Source of the DNA: Kitasatospora sp. Root107
GTDB taxonomy: Bacteria; Actinomycetota; Actinomycetes; Streptomycetales; Streptomycetaceae
Reading direction: 5' to 3'
DNA: 64,000 nt
NCBI RefSeq assembly: GCF_001424875.1
Contig: NZ_LMCT01000012.1
Coordinates: 154,565-218,564 of the forward strand
Part shown: positions 19,902-29,665 of the stretch, one piece after another
Layout: each line of letters starts with the position of its first letter
Position numbering within the stretch: the first letter of the stretch is position 1
Notes under the pieces: model-generated
Told to the model about the DNA's origin: nothing
What the model saw: the letters and a program-made list of their open reading frames with translations, nothing else
The model's database searches: none
Made by a program: the position numbers and the translations under genes

Positions 19902-21317
19902 TAGTGCCTGGTTGAGCGCCTGCGCAACGTCCAGCGCCGTGATCGGAGTCCGGTGCTCCGCAGCGTGCCGCCCCGCGAGGCCGTGCAGGTAGGCAGCGAC
20001 CGAGGCGGCATCGAAGGGGGTGAGGCCGGCCGCCAGCAGGGAGCCGAGCAGGCCGGCCAGGACGTCGCCGCTGCCCGCCGTGGCCAGCCAGGAGGTGCCG
20101 GTCGGGTTGACCCGGCAGCGGCCGTCGGGGGCGGCCACCACCGTGGTGGAGCCCTTGAGCAGCACCGTCGCCCCGTACAGCTCCGCCAGCCGCCGCGCCG
20201 TGGCCAGCCGGGTCGAAGCCAGCTCCTCCGCAGCAGGCGGCGCCTGACCGGTCGCCCCGGCGAGCAGCCGGGCCGCCTCGCCGGTGTGCGGGGTGAGCAC
20301 CAGCGGTACGTCCGCGCCGGGCCCCCGCCGGGCCAGCTCGGTCAGCCCGTCCGCGTCGACCAGCACCGGGCCCCCCGCCGCCAGCGCCTGGTCCAGCACC
20401 TCGCCGACCCCCTCGCCGCCACCGGGCCCGACCACCCAGGACTGCACCCGCCCGGCCGCCGCCAGGTCCCCGTCGCTGACCAGCACCTCGGGGAACCGTC
20501 GCACCACCTCGCCCGCCGCGGAACCGACGTACCGGACCGCCCCGGCCCCGCCCCGCAGCGCCCCCGCCACCGCGAGCACCGCCGCACCGGGGTACTTCGC
20601 CGACCCGGCCGCGATGCCGACCACACCCCGGCGGTACTTGTCGCTCTCGACGCCGGGCACCGGCAGCAGCCGCCGCACGTCCGCCTCCTGAAGGGCCGTC
20701 ACCGCCGCCTCCGGCAGGTCGAGCCCGATCCCCACCAGGTGCACCACCCCGGCGTACGAGGCCCCGGGGTCGACCAGCAGCCCCGGCTTGTACGTACCGA
20801 AACAGACCGTCACATCGGCCCGCAGCGCCGCCCCGGCCACCTCACCACTGTCCGCGTCCACCCCGCTCGGGACGTCCACCGCAACCACCGCACCCCGCCG
20901 CGCCATCCCGGCGAACCCTGCCGCCGCCGGCCGCAGCCCGCCCCGGCCGCCGATCCCGACGATGCCGTCGAGCACCAGGTCAGCCTCGGCGAACTCCGCC
21001 TGATCCACCGTCACCCGCCCACCGGCGGCACGCAGCGCCGCCAGTCCGCCCGCGTGCACCCGCTCAGGTGACAGCAGCAAGGCCCGGACCCGCGCCCCCC
21101 GCCGGGCCAGCAGCGCGCCCGCGTAGAGCGCGTCGCCCCCGTTGTCGCCGCTCCCGGCCAGCACCAGCACCCTGCTGCCGTAGACCCGGTCCAGCAGCCG
21201 TACGCAGACGGCCGCCAGGCCGTACGCCGCCCGTTGCATCAACATGCCCTCGGGCAGCCGGGCCATCGCCTCGGCCTCCGCCGCACGTACCTGTTCCACC
21301 GTATGGGCGTACCGCAT
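19860..21317 (-). CDS. nnr: Bifunctional NAD(P)H-hydrate epimerase / ADP-dependent dehydratase
   Basis: A 485-aa repair enzyme for hydrated NAD(P)H. The N-terminal YjeF epimerase domain (1-215) shows VLAGSGDNGGDALYAGALLA and IVGIGGRG. The C-terminal ribokinase-like dehydratase domain shows LVLTPHTGEAARL, LKGSTTVV and TAGSGDVLAGLLGSLLAAG. The last 14 codons come from a dispersed repeat and form a low-complexity tail (GTATPTTGA). Located 16 bp downstream of acpS on the same strand. Confidence 0.94.
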   Translation of the reverse strand: MRYAHTVEQVRAAEAEAMARLPEGMLMQRAAYGLAAVCVRLLDRVYGSRVLVLAGSGDNGGDALYAGALLARRGARVRALLLSPERVHAGGLAALRAAGGRVTVDQAEFAEADLVLDGIVGIGGRGGLRPAAAGFAGMARRGAVVAVDVPSGVDADSGEVAGAALRADVTVCFGTYKPGLLVDPGASYAGVVHLVGIGLDLPEAAVTALQEADVRRLLPVPGVESDKYRRGVVGIAAGSAKYPGAAVLAVAGALRGGAGAVRYVGSAAGEVVRRFPEVLVSDGDLAAAGRVQSWVVGPGGGEGVGEVLDQALAAGGPVLVDADGLTELARRGPGADVPLVLTPHTGEAARLLAGATGQAPPAAEELASTRLATARRLAELYGATVLLKGSTTVVAAPDGRCRVNPTGTSWLATAGSGDVLAGLLGSLLAAGLTPFDAASVAAYLHGLAGRHAAEHRTPITALDVAQALNQALPGARGTATPTTGA

Positions 21318-21333
21318 GCGACAACCTCCGGGC

Positions 21334-21702
21334 TCAGCCTTCCGCGATCACCACGGCCGACGCTACGCCCGCATCGTGGCTCAGCGACACGTGCCACGAC
21401 CTGACGCCCAGTTCGGCCGCCCGCGCCGCCACCGTCCCACGCACCGTCAGCAACGGCCGGCCGGAGTCCCCGACCTCCACCTCGGCGTCGGTCCAGTGCA
21501 TCCCGCCGGGCGCCCCGAGCGCCTTGGCCAGCGCCTCCTTCGCCGCGAACCGCGCCGCCAACGAGGCCACCCCCCGCCGCTGACCGTTGGGCAGCAGCAA
21601 CTCCCCCGGCGTGAACAACCGCTCCGCCATCCCGGGCGTCCGCTCCAACGCCGCCCCGAACCGCTCGATCTCCGCCACGTCGATCCCGACCCCGACAATC
21701 AC
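21334..21702 (-). CDS. acpS: Holo-[acyl-carrier-protein] synthase
   Basis: A 122-aa phosphopantetheinyl transferase that activates acyl carrier protein with CoA. It has [12 protein letters not shown] at the N-terminus (Mg-binding Asp), [14 protein letters not shown] in the middle and [13 protein letters not shown] near the end, all diagnostic. The start is GTG 21702. First gene of the acpS-nnr-alr-hydrolase-tsaE run; the CoA used here is made via coaA about 3 kb away. Confidence 0.95.
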   Translation of the reverse strand: MIVGVGIDVAEIERFGAALERTPGMAERLFTPGELLLPNGQRRGVASLAARFAAKEALAKALGAPGGMHWTDAEVEVGDSGRPLLTVRGTVAARAAELGVRSWHVSLSHDAGVASAVVIAEG

Positions 21703-21838
21703 CGCGCTCGGCTCCTCTCCCTCGCTGCCCGGACCTTACGGCACACTTTCGAGTGAGAACCGCTTCGATCCCCTCCGGGTGACGGCCCGTCCACCTACCG
21801 TGTCGCGCAGACCGCACCCACCAGGAGGGAGAAGGGCC

Positions 21839-22396
21839 ATGGTCGCCATGCCAGCCATCGAGCATCCGCTGCCCGAGGACGATCTCCTGCAGACCTTCCT
21901 CAGCCTTGAGACACCGCTGGGCTACAAGGCAGAGCTCATCGAAGGGGAGATCATCGTGACCCCACCGCCGGACGGTTCGCACGAGACGACATTCGCCTCG
22001 CTGATCCGACAGTTCATCCGCGAGTCGGCGGCGGACTTCGACATCGCCGGCACCAAGGGCCTGATCACCCCCCTCGGCCACTTCGTCCCGGACGGCACTG
22101 TCAGCCCGGTCGGCCACTTCCACGACTCCGAGCCCTGGGCCGACACCACCGGCGTCCTGCTGGTCTTCGAGATCACTTCCAGCAACCCCACCAAGGACCG
22201 GGACGCCAAACGGCGCGGCTACGCAGCCGGCCTGATCCCCTGTTACCTGCTGATCGACCGGACCCGCGCCGAGGCCGTGCTCTTCACCGACCCGGTGAAC
22301 GGCGACTACGCCGCCCTCACCAAGGTCCCGTTCGGCAAGCCGCTCGACCTGCCCGCCCCGTTCTCCTTCGCCCTGGACACCGCTCCCCTGAGGTGA
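21839..22396 (+). CDS. Uma2-family (DUF820) putative endonuclease
   Basis: A 185-aa protein of the Uma2 family (PD-(D/E)XK-like fold). Recognisable parts are the N-terminal ELIEGEIIVTPPPDGSHETT, the acidic FVPDGTVS and VFEITSSNPTKDRDAKRRGY, with E...K active-site spacing, and CYLLIDR. Uma2 proteins are numerous in streptomycetes and cyanobacteria and their role is largely unknown. A GGAGGGAGAAGG ribosome site precedes ATG 21839. It is an isolated gene inserted between acpS and glmS. Confidence 0.85.
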   Translation: MVAMPAIEHPLPEDDLLQTFLSLETPLGYKAELIEGEIIVTPPPDGSHETTFASLIRQFIRESAADFDIAGTKGLITPLGHFVPDGTVSPVGHFHDSEPWADTTGVLLVFEITSSNPTKDRDAKRRGYAAGLIPCYLLIDRTRAEAVLFTDPVNGDYAALTKVPFGKPLDLPAPFSFALDTAPLR

Positions 22397-22416
22397 CGAA
22401 GCACCCCAGGGGAGCG
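22381..22416. terminator. Bidirectional terminator between the Uma2 gene and glmS
   Basis: A 10-bp perfect stem (22381-22390 with 22407-22416) around a 16-base loop overlaps the Uma2 stop and ends 8 bp before the glmS stop. Confidence 0.75.
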
Positions 22417-22423
22417 ACCTGTC

Positions 22424-24280
22424 TCACTCCACCGTGACGGACTTCGCCAGGTTGCGGGGCTGGTCCACCTCGTGGCCCTTGGCGGTGGCCAGCTCGCAGG
22501 CGAAGACCTGCAGCGGCACCGTCGAGACCAGCGGCTGCAGCAGCACCGGCGTGACCGGGATCCGGATCAGGTGGTCGGCGTACGGGGCGACCGCCTCGTC
22601 ACCCTCCTCCGCGATCACGATGGTCCGGGCGCCACGGGCCCGGATCTCCTGGATGTTGGAGACGATCTTGTCGTGCAGGATCGACCGGCCGCGCGGCGAG
22701 GGCACCACCACGACCACTGGCAGGCCCTCCTCGATCAGCGCGATCGGGCCGTGCTTGAGCTCGCCCGCCGCGAAGCCCTCGGCGTGCATGTACGCCAGCT
22801 CCTTGAGCTTGAGCGCACCCTCCAGCGCCACGGGGTAGCCGACGTGCCGACCGAGGAAGAGCACCGACTTGGCGTCCGCCAGGGACCGGGCCAGCTCGCG
22901 CACCGGCTCCATGGTCCGGAGCACCTGCTCGACCTGCTTGGGAGCCTCGCGGAGCTCCTGGATGACGCTCTGGATCTCGTCGCCCCACTTGGTGCCGCGC
23001 ACCTGGCCCAGGTACAGCGCGACCAGGTAGCAGGCCACCAGCTGGGTCAGGAACGCCTTGGTCGAGGCAACCGCGACCTCCGGACCGGCGTGCGTGTAGA
23101 GCACCGCGTCCGACTCACGCGGGATGGTCGACCCGTTGGTGTTGCAGATCGCCAGCACCTTCGCGCCCTGCTCCCGCGCGTGCCGCAGCGCCATCAGGGT
23201 GTCCATCGTCTCGCCGGACTGCGAGATCGCGATCACCAGCGTGCGGTCGTCCAGGATCGGGTCCCGGTAACGGAACTCCGAGGCGACCTCGACCTCGCAC
23301 GGGATCCGGGTCCAGTGCTCGATCGCGTACTTGGCGATCATGCCGGCGTGGAACGCGGTGCCGCAGGCGACGATCACCACCTTGTCGACCTGGCGCAACT
23401 CGGCGTCGGAGATCCGCAGCTCATCGAGCGTCAGCTGCCCGTCCGCACCGATCCGGCCGAGCAGGGTGTCGGCGACCGCCTTCGGCTGCTCGGCGATCTC
23501 CTTGAGCATGAAGTAGTCGTAGCCGCCCTTCTCGGCGGCCGAGGCGTCCCAGTCCACGTGGTACTCGCGGACCTCGGCGGGCCCCCCGTCGAAGTCCGTG
23601 ACGGTCACCGACTCCGCGCGCAGCTCGACCACCTGGTCCTGGCCGAGCTCGACCGCCTCCCGGGTGTGCGCGATGAAGGCCGACACGTCCGAGGCGAGGA
23701 AGTTCTCGCCCTCGCCGCGCCCGACCACCAGCGGCGAGTTCCGCCGCGCGCCGACCACCACACCGGGCTGGTCGGCGTGCACCGCGACCAGGGTGAACGC
23801 ACCGTCCAGCTGACGGCACACCACCCGCATCGCCTCGGCCAGGTCACCGGCGAACGCCTCGCCCAGCAGGTGCGCGACCACCTCGGTGTCGGTCTCCGAG
23901 CGGAGCGTGTGGCCCCGGTCGGCGAGCTCGGCCCGGAGCTGGGCGAAGTTCTCGATGATGCCGTTGTGCACCACCGCGACCCGGCGCGCGTCGTCCAGGT
24001 GGGGGTGGGCGTTCGCGTCGGTCGGCCCACCGTGGGTGGCCCAGCGGGTGTGGCCGATACCGGAGGTGCCGGCGGGGAGAGGGGTCTCCGCCAGTGCCTT
24101 CTCCAGATTGACCAGCTTGCCCGCGCGCTTGTCCGTGGCGAGGCTCCACTGCCCGTCGGCGCCTCGCGTCTGAACGGCCACACCGGCGGAGTCGTAACCC
24201 CGGTACTCGAGCCGTCGCAGACCTTCGATCACTACATTCTGGGCCTCAAGAGGACCCACATAACCTACGATTCCGCACAT
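22424..24280 (-). CDS. glmS: Glutamine-fructose-6-phosphate aminotransferase
   Basis: A 618-aa enzyme that makes glucosamine-6-phosphate for UDP-GlcNAc. The mature protein would begin at Cys 2 (MCGIVGYVG), the glutaminase nucleophile. The isomerase half has two SIS domains with SQSGETMDT, VASTKAFLTQ and the C-terminal LAKSVTVE. The start ATG 24280 is fixed by Cys 2. No ribosome site precedes it; the minus strand reads TATCCT, six bases, ATG, so the transcript may be leaderless. Divergent from coaA. Confidence 0.96.
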   Translation of the reverse strand: MCGIVGYVGPLEAQNVVIEGLRRLEYRGYDSAGVAVQTRGADGQWSLATDKRAGKLVNLEKALAETPLPAGTSGIGHTRWATHGGPTDANAHPHLDDARRVAVVHNGIIENFAQLRAELADRGHTLRSETDTEVVAHLLGEAFAGDLAEAMRVVCRQLDGAFTLVAVHADQPGVVVGARRNSPLVVGRGEGENFLASDVSAFIAHTREAVELGQDQVVELRAESVTVTDFDGGPAEVREYHVDWDASAAEKGGYDYFMLKEIAEQPKAVADTLLGRIGADGQLTLDELRISDAELRQVDKVVIVACGTAFHAGMIAKYAIEHWTRIPCEVEVASEFRYRDPILDDRTLVIAISQSGETMDTLMALRHAREQGAKVLAICNTNGSTIPRESDAVLYTHAGPEVAVASTKAFLTQLVACYLVALYLGQVRGTKWGDEIQSVIQELREAPKQVEQVLRTMEPVRELARSLADAKSVLFLGRHVGYPVALEGALKLKELAYMHAEGFAAGELKHGPIALIEEGLPVVVVVPSPRGRSILHDKIVSNIQEIRARGARTIVIAEEGDEAVAPYADHLIRIPVTPVLLQPLVSTVPLQVFACELATAKGHEVDQPRNLAKSVTVE

Positions 24281-24286
24281 CGCGCC

Positions 24287-24292
24287 AGGATA
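24287..24292 (-). promoter_or_regulatory. Possible -10 box of a leaderless glmS transcript
   Basis: TATCCT on the minus strand fits the actinobacterial TANNNT -10 box and lies six bases before the glmS ATG; no -35 hexamer is evident. Confidence 0.4.
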
Positions 24293-24368
24293 TCGGCGCT
24301 CCCCCGAACCCCTCGCCACCCCCTGGTGACCGACACCACAGCACCCCGAACCCCCGGAACGGCCCACA

Positions 24369-25361
24369 ATGGACCATGTGCTGACCGAACTCTGTACGAG
24401 GGGCGCCCCCGCGACGCCCACCCCCTCCCCGTACGTGGATCTGGACCGGGCCGAGTGGAGCGCGCTGCGCGAGCGCACCCCGATGCCGCTGACCGCCGAG
24501 GAGGTGGAGAAGCTGCGCGGCCTGGGCACCGCCCTCGACCTGGACGAGGTGCGGGACGTCTACCTGCCGCTGTCCCGGCTGCTCAACCTCTACATCCACG
24601 CCACCCACGAGCTGCGCAGCACCGTCGGGACCTTCCTGGACACCCCCGACACCGAGCGCACCCGGACCCCGTTCGTGATCGGCGTGGCCGGCTCGGTGGC
24701 GGTCGGCAAGTCCACCACCGCCCGCCTGCTGAAGGCCCTGCTGGCCCGCTGGCCGGAGCACCCCCGGGTCGAGCTGGTCACCACCGACGGCTTCCTGCTC
24801 CCCAACGCCGAGCTGCGCCGCCGCGGCCTGATGGCCCGCAAGGGCTTCCCCGAGTCGTACGACCGCCGGGCGCTGATGCGCTTCGTGGCGGACGTGAAGG
24901 CGGGCAAGGAGCTGGTCACCGCCCCGGTCTACTCGCACCTGGTCTACGACATCGTGCCGGACGAGCGCCTCACCGTGGAGCGCCCCGACATCCTGATCGT
25001 CGAGGGCCTGAACGTGCTGCAGCCCGCACTGCCCGGCACCGACGGCCGCACCAGGCTCGCCGTCGCCGACTACTTCGACTTCTCGATCTACGTCGACGCC
25101 CGCACCGACGACATCGAGAGCTGGTACCTGTCCCGCTTCAAGAAGCTCAGGGACACCGCCTTCCAGGACCCGAACTCCTACTTCCGCCGCTTCACCGAAG
25201 TGCCGGAGGAGGAGGCGATGGAGTACGGCCGCCAGGTCTGGCGCACCATCAACAAGCCAAACCTGGTGGAGAACGTGCTGCCCACCCGCGGCCGGGCCAC
25301 CCTGGTGCTGCAGAAGGGCGCCGACCACAAGGTCCGGCGGGCACTGCTGCGCAAGCTCTAG
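24369..25361 (+). CDS. coaA: Type I pantothenate kinase
   Basis: A 330-aa prokaryotic pantothenate kinase, first step of CoA synthesis. The P-loop is [17 protein letters not shown], followed by [28 protein letters not shown] and the C-terminal [19 protein letters not shown]. An in-frame GTG nine bases after ATG 24369 is an alternative start; neither has a clear ribosome site. It lies immediately upstream of the exopolysaccharide locus. Confidence 0.96.
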   Translation: MDHVLTELCTRGAPATPTPSPYVDLDRAEWSALRERTPMPLTAEEVEKLRGLGTALDLDEVRDVYLPLSRLLNLYIHATHELRSTVGTFLDTPDTERTRTPFVIGVAGSVAVGKSTTARLLKALLARWPEHPRVELVTTDGFLLPNAELRRRGLMARKGFPESYDRRALMRFVADVKAGKELVTAPVYSHLVYDIVPDERLTVERPDILIVEGLNVLQPALPGTDGRTRLAVADYFDFSIYVDARTDDIESWYLSRFKKLRDTAFQDPNSYFRRFTEVPEEEAMEYGRQVWRTINKPNLVENVLPTRGRATLVLQKGADHKVRRALLRKL

Positions 25362-25545
25362 GGGGGTCCGTCCGCTCAACTCGGCTTACTCCGAGGGGCA
25401 TCACGAATACATCCCGATTGACCGGAATCACATTCCGACCTGTCCGCTTTGGTAGCAATCGTCGGAAATAGTGCACAAGTGTCGGTCGTAGTATCAACGA
25501 TGCCAGTCACTCCCAGCCTCTAAATCGACACGGACCACCTCAAAA

Positions 25546-26865
25546 ATGCTTGCCTTCCTCCTTGAGATACAGCAGTGGTGGACCTTCGGAACGATCTATC
25601 CGTTCGCGGTCTTCATGTCCGTCGTATGGCTGCTGTGGCTCATCCGGATCGTTCTGACCCGCCGTTACAAGCCTTGGGTGCGCCCGTACTCGACCACCAC
25701 GTCCGTGATCATTCCGGTGGTGGACGAACCGGCCGACCTGTTCCGCTCGGTGCTGGACCGCATCATCGAGCAACAGCCGACCGAGATGGTCGTGGTGATC
25801 AACGGCAAGCGCAACGAGGTGCTCGAGCAGGTCTGCGACCGGCTGGGCGTCTACTGGGAGTGGACCGAGACCCCCGGCAAGCGCAACGCCTTGCGGGTCG
25901 GCCTCGAAGTCTGCACCGGAGACGTCGCGGTCCTGGTGGACTCCGACACGGTCTGGACCCCGACCACCCTGAGCGAACTGATCAAGCCCTTCCGCGACGC
26001 GGAGGTCGGCGGGGTGACCACCCGTCAGCGCATCCTCGACCCCGGCCGCTCCGTGCTCACCCGCTGGGCGGACTGGCTGGAGAGCGTCCGCTGCCAGTAC
26101 TCCCTGCCGGCCATGAGCGTGCTCGGCACCGTCGGTTGCCTCCCGGGCCGGACCATCGCCTTCCGCCGGCAGATCCTGGTGGACTGCATGGAGGACTTCC
26201 TCAGCGAGAAGTTCCTCGGGGTGTTCCTCGAGGTGAGCGACGACCGGACTCTCACCAACTACACGCTCAAGCAGGGCTACAAGACCGTCTACCAGTCGAC
26301 GTCCCTGGTGTACACGGACGCCCCGTTGGCACTGGGCAAGCTGGCCAAGCAGCAGTACCGCTGGGCCCGCGGCTCCCAGTACAACACCCTGCGGATGCTG
26401 CCCTGGATGCTGCGCCGGGCCAAGATGCTCGCCCTCTTCTACACGGTCGACATCCTGGTCCCGTTCATGCTGCTGGGCAGCTTCTCGTCCTGGGCGGTGG
26501 CCATCTGGCACGGCTCTGGCCCCAGCCTGTACGAGGGCCTGCCGCTGCCGGTCGAGCACTGGAAGGCGCTGCTGACGCTGCTCGTCCTGGCGGCCATGCT
26601 CTCCACCGTGTCCCTGGCCATCCGTTTCGGGAGGCACTTCGCCTACCGCTCCACGGACATGCTCTATCTCCCGATCTTCATGGTGATCAACACCTTCCTG
26701 CTGCTCCCGGTCCGCCTGCTCGGCTTCTTCAAGATGGGCCACAACGCGTCCTGGGGCACCCGCGACGACAGCTTCGCCGGAGAGCGCGCCCGGAGCCCGA
26801 AGGTCGTCATCCCCTACCTGCTCGGCGGAGCGATTCTGATCGGCTCGGTGATGATGAGTGTCTAG
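25546..26865 (+). CDS. Hyaluronan-synthase-like processive family 2 glycosyltransferase
   Basis: A 439-aa membrane GT2, the length of bacterial class I hyaluronan synthases. One membrane helix (14-37) precedes a cytosolic catalytic domain with VDSDT (131-135), GRTIAFRR (201-208), SDDRTLTNYT (231-240) and QQYRW (269-273); four or so membrane helices follow from about residue 295. SDDRTLTN...KTVYQST is close to the GDDRCLTN...KTVYQST of streptococcal HasA. This points to processive beta-linked polymer synthesis and export, probably from a UDP-sugar; the polymer is unknown. No PilZ domain is present. It leads a plus-strand unit with the next two genes, after an AT-richer 184-bp leader. Confidence 0.9.
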   Translation: MLAFLLEIQQWWTFGTIYPFAVFMSVVWLLWLIRIVLTRRYKPWVRPYSTTTSVIIPVVDEPADLFRSVLDRIIEQQPTEMVVVINGKRNEVLEQVCDRLGVYWEWTETPGKRNALRVGLEVCTGDVAVLVDSDTVWTPTTLSELIKPFRDAEVGGVTTRQRILDPGRSVLTRWADWLESVRCQYSLPAMSVLGTVGCLPGRTIAFRRQILVDCMEDFLSEKFLGVFLEVSDDRTLTNYTLKQGYKTVYQSTSLVYTDAPLALGKLAKQQYRWARGSQYNTLRMLPWMLRRAKMLALFYTVDILVPFMLLGSFSSWAVAIWHGSGPSLYEGLPLPVEHWKALLTLLVLAAMLSTVSLAIRFGRHFAYRSTDMLYLPIFMVINTFLLLPVRLLGFFKMGHNASWGTRDDSFAGERARSPKVVIPYLLGGAILIGSVMMSV

Positions 26866-27979
26866 GCGCGCGAAGAAGATGCACTGGTGGAGCCGTGGCT
26901 CCGGCGTGCGGCTCCGGCTCTGGATGGTCTGCAACGTCGCCATCCTCTCGGTGCTGACCTACGGGGTGATGGCCGCCCTGGCCGTCGCGGACGACGGTGC
27001 CCGGTACGAGGGGCTCGGGCAGAACGCCGGCGTCCCCGCTCTCAGTGAGCTCTTCCAGCCGGAGAAGAAGGCGCCTCCGATCCCGGATCGCAGCGTCTTC
27101 AGCGCACCGGACGGCAAGCACTTCGGGGTCAGCACCAAGGAGGCGCCCTGGTCGGGCAAGGAGCTCCAGCAGGTCAAGCAGTCCTCGGGGGCCTGGCCGA
27201 CCATGGTCGAGTACTTCGTCCGCTGGAACCAGAACTTCGACCCCAAGGCGGTCAGCGCGGCCTACAGCCACGGGACCCTGCCGGTGCTGGCATGGGAGCC
27301 GTGGGCCGGCGGCGAGGCGGGCTCGGCCAACCAGCCGAACTACAGCCTCTCCACCATCATCGACGGCAAGCACGACGACTACCTGCGCGCCTTCGCCCAG
27401 GGCGTCGCCACCCAGAAGTGGCCGCTGGCGATCCGCTTCGCCCACGAGATGAACGGCAACTGGTACCCGTGGTCCGAACAGGTCAACGGCAACCAGCGCG
27501 GGCAGTACGTGCAGGCCTGGCGCCACGTGCACGACGTGTTCGCCAAGGAGGGTGCCACCAACGTCATCTGGATCTGGAGCCCGAACATCCTGCGGCCGGT
27601 GAAGGACATCAGCATCCCCGACCTCTACCCCGGTGACGACTACGTCGACTGGATGGGCATGGTCGGCTACGGCACCAACCGCGAGCGCACCGCCGACGAG
27701 ACCTTCGGTCCGACGCTGGACACCCTGCGCCAGATCTCCAAGAAGCCGGTCCTCATCACGGAGACGGGGCGTGAGACCAGCGCTGCCTACAAGCCCGCCT
27801 GGACCGCGGACTTCTTCACCTGGCTCGCCAAGCAGCCGGACGTGATCGGGTTCATCTGGTTCCAGCGCAACGTCGCCGAGGGCGGCAAGGCCAACTGGCG
27901 CTTCGACGAGAGCACCGCGTCGTTGCGGGCCTTCTCGAACGGCATCCGACAGATCACACTCGCCAAGGGACTGGGCTGA
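26858..27979 (+). CDS. Membrane-anchored GH26-like glycoside hydrolase
   Basis: A 373-aa protein with an N-terminal signal anchor (about 22-44) and an outside TIM-barrel domain. The acid/base motif RFAHEMNGNWYPW (E197) and the nucleophile strand LITETG (E302) match family 26 (beta-mannanase type). The GTG start at 26858 overlaps the end of the synthase gene by 8 bases; an ATG at 26879 is an alternative. It may trim, release or edit the polymer as it leaves the synthase. A second copy lies at 29666-30799. Confidence 0.83.
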   Translation: MSRRAKKMHWWSRGSGVRLRLWMVCNVAILSVLTYGVMAALAVADDGARYEGLGQNAGVPALSELFQPEKKAPPIPDRSVFSAPDGKHFGVSTKEAPWSGKELQQVKQSSGAWPTMVEYFVRWNQNFDPKAVSAAYSHGTLPVLAWEPWAGGEAGSANQPNYSLSTIIDGKHDDYLRAFAQGVATQKWPLAIRFAHEMNGNWYPWSEQVNGNQRGQYVQAWRHVHDVFAKEGATNVIWIWSPNILRPVKDISIPDLYPGDDYVDWMGMVGYGTNRERTADETFGPTLDTLRQISKKPVLITETGRETSAAYKPAWTADFFTWLAKQPDVIGFIWFQRNVAEGGKANWRFDESTASLRAFSNGIRQITLAKGLG

Positions 27980-28029
27980 CCCAGCGTCAACTCCCGGCAC
28001 GCCACCACGGACGGCAGGAAGAACACAGA

Positions 28030-29643
28030 GTGAGCATGCAGCAGTCGCCGCTCCGCACCGCACCGCAGCGGGCCACCGACCCCGTACCCCCGGAGCGTCG
28101 GCAGCCGGCGGAAGCCGCGCAGCCCACCGAGCCCGTCCTCTCCTCGGCGAGGCGGCGGGCCCTGACGCTGCTCACCGTCCTGCCCCCCGCAGCGGTCGCC
28201 CTCTACCGCTGCCTCGACGGGATCGGCAGCCGTCAGCTGTGGCGCGACGAGCACGCCAGCTGGTGGGCCGCCGCCCTGAGCTTCCAGGACCTGCGAGCGC
28301 TGCTCGGCACCATCGACGCCGTCATCGCGCCGTACTACCTGCTGCTGCGCCTGTGGATCGCCGGCTTCGGCGACTCCGCCGCCTCGCTGCGCACGCCCTC
28401 CGCTCTGGCGATGGCGCTGGCCGCCGCCGTGACCGCCGTGCTCGGCCGCCGGCTGGCGACCCGGGCCGGCGTCTCCGGTACGGGCCTCGTGGCCTCCCTG
28501 ACCGGGCTGGGCGCGGGCCTGGCGTTCGCGCTGCTGCCCGCCGTCGCGCGGTACGGCCAGGAGGCTCGGCCCTACGCCTTCTCGGTCCTCGCTGTTCTGG
28601 TCTCCACCCTGCTGCTGCTGCGGGCCCTGGAGCAGCCCTCGGTGGCCCGCTGGGCCTGGTACGCCACGAGCGTGACCCTGGTCGGGGCCGCCCACCTGGT
28701 CTCGCTGCTCGTGCTGGCCGCCCACCTGCTCGCCGCACTGACCCTCGCCCTGCGCGCCCGCGAGCGCGCCGCGTTCTGGCGGTGGGCGCTCGCCGCACTG
28801 GTCGGGGTCGGGGGCATAGCCGCCCTGTTGCTGCGGGGCAACGGCCAGAGCAAGCAGATCGCCTGGAACAACCCGACCCTCGATGACCTGACCGACCTGC
28901 CCAAGGAACTCTTCGGCTCCTGGACCACCGCAGCCGTCGTGCTGGGGCTCGCGGTGATCGGCCTCTGGCCCGCCCGGCGCCACGCCGGTCTGCTGGTCTG
29001 CTGGATCGTGCTCCCGCCCGTCCTGACGTACGTCACGGCGGACCGGCTCCACCTCTTCCTGGACCGCTACCTGCTGTTCGTCCTGGCGCCGTGTGTGCTG
29101 CTGGCCGCCGCCGGGGCCGGCTGGCTGCTCTCCCCCTTCGGCCGGTCCGCCGTCGGCCGGGTGGCGGCCGGCGTGCTCGCGGTGGCGCTGCTCGGCGGGG
29201 TCGCCGTCCTCGGCCAGCCGACGATGGCGACCCTGCGCGACAACCTCAAGTCCGAACCCGACTACCGGGGCGCCGCCGACCTGCTCGCCGCCCAGACGAA
29301 GCCCGGCGACGGCATGGTGATCAACAGTCTGCTGAACGCCCGCCGGGCACTCGCCTACGAGCTGAGGGACCGTCAGGCACCGACCGACATCCTGCTCCAG
29401 TACTACCCGGAGGACCTCGGACGCTTCCAGGGCGTGGAGTGCACCGACCCTTCGGAGTGCGCGCGCTTCACCGACCGGCTCTGGCTGGTCAGCACCGCGA
29501 TCGGGCCCAACCCGCTCGCCCAGCTGCCGAAGAGCACCCAGGACGTGCTGACGCAGCAGTTCAAGACCGTCGACACCAAGCAGCTGCACGGCCTCAAGCT
29601 GGTGCTGCTGGAGCGCATCCAGCCCGCACCCGGCGAGGAGTGA
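28030..29643 (+). CDS. Multi-spanning GT-C type glycosyltransferase
   Basis: A 537-aa polytopic membrane protein. After a Pro-rich cytosolic N-terminus, the first outside loop has SRQLWRDEHASWW, the acidic pair (DE) typical of GT-C enzymes using polyprenyl-phosphate sugars (GT39/ArnT class). About ten membrane helices follow, then a C-terminal extracytoplasmic domain of about 140 residues. GTG 28030 has AGGAAG eight bases before it. It could add a side-chain sugar outside the membrane to the polymer of the adjacent synthase; the specificity is not readable. Confidence 0.8.
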   Translation: MSMQQSPLRTAPQRATDPVPPERRQPAEAAQPTEPVLSSARRRALTLLTVLPPAAVALYRCLDGIGSRQLWRDEHASWWAAALSFQDLRALLGTIDAVIAPYYLLLRLWIAGFGDSAASLRTPSALAMALAAAVTAVLGRRLATRAGVSGTGLVASLTGLGAGLAFALLPAVARYGQEARPYAFSVLAVLVSTLLLLRALEQPSVARWAWYATSVTLVGAAHLVSLLVLAAHLLAALTLALRARERAAFWRWALAALVGVGGIAALLLRGNGQSKQIAWNNPTLDDLTDLPKELFGSWTTAAVVLGLAVIGLWPARRHAGLLVCWIVLPPVLTYVTADRLHLFLDRYLLFVLAPCVLLAAAGAGWLLSPFGRSAVGRVAAGVLAVALLGGVAVLGQPTMATLRDNLKSEPDYRGAADLLAAQTKPGDGMVINSLLNARRALAYELRDRQAPTDILLQYYPEDLGRFQGVECTDPSECARFTDRLWLVSTAIGPNPLAQLPKSTQDVLTQQFKTVDTKQLHGLKLVLLERIQPAPGEE

Positions 29644-29665
29644 CCCCCCGGCCCGGTGGAGGAGC

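Noticed and set aside
22472..25471. 999-codon plus-strand frame opposite glmS and coaA
   Set aside because: Shadow of GC-rich third positions: the product is His/Arg/Gly/Val low-complexity and the true genes have strong family motifs.
25362..25545. TAGTAT at 25489-25494 as promoter of the exopolysaccharide genes
   Set aside because: No acceptable -35 hexamer at 16-19 bases upstream.
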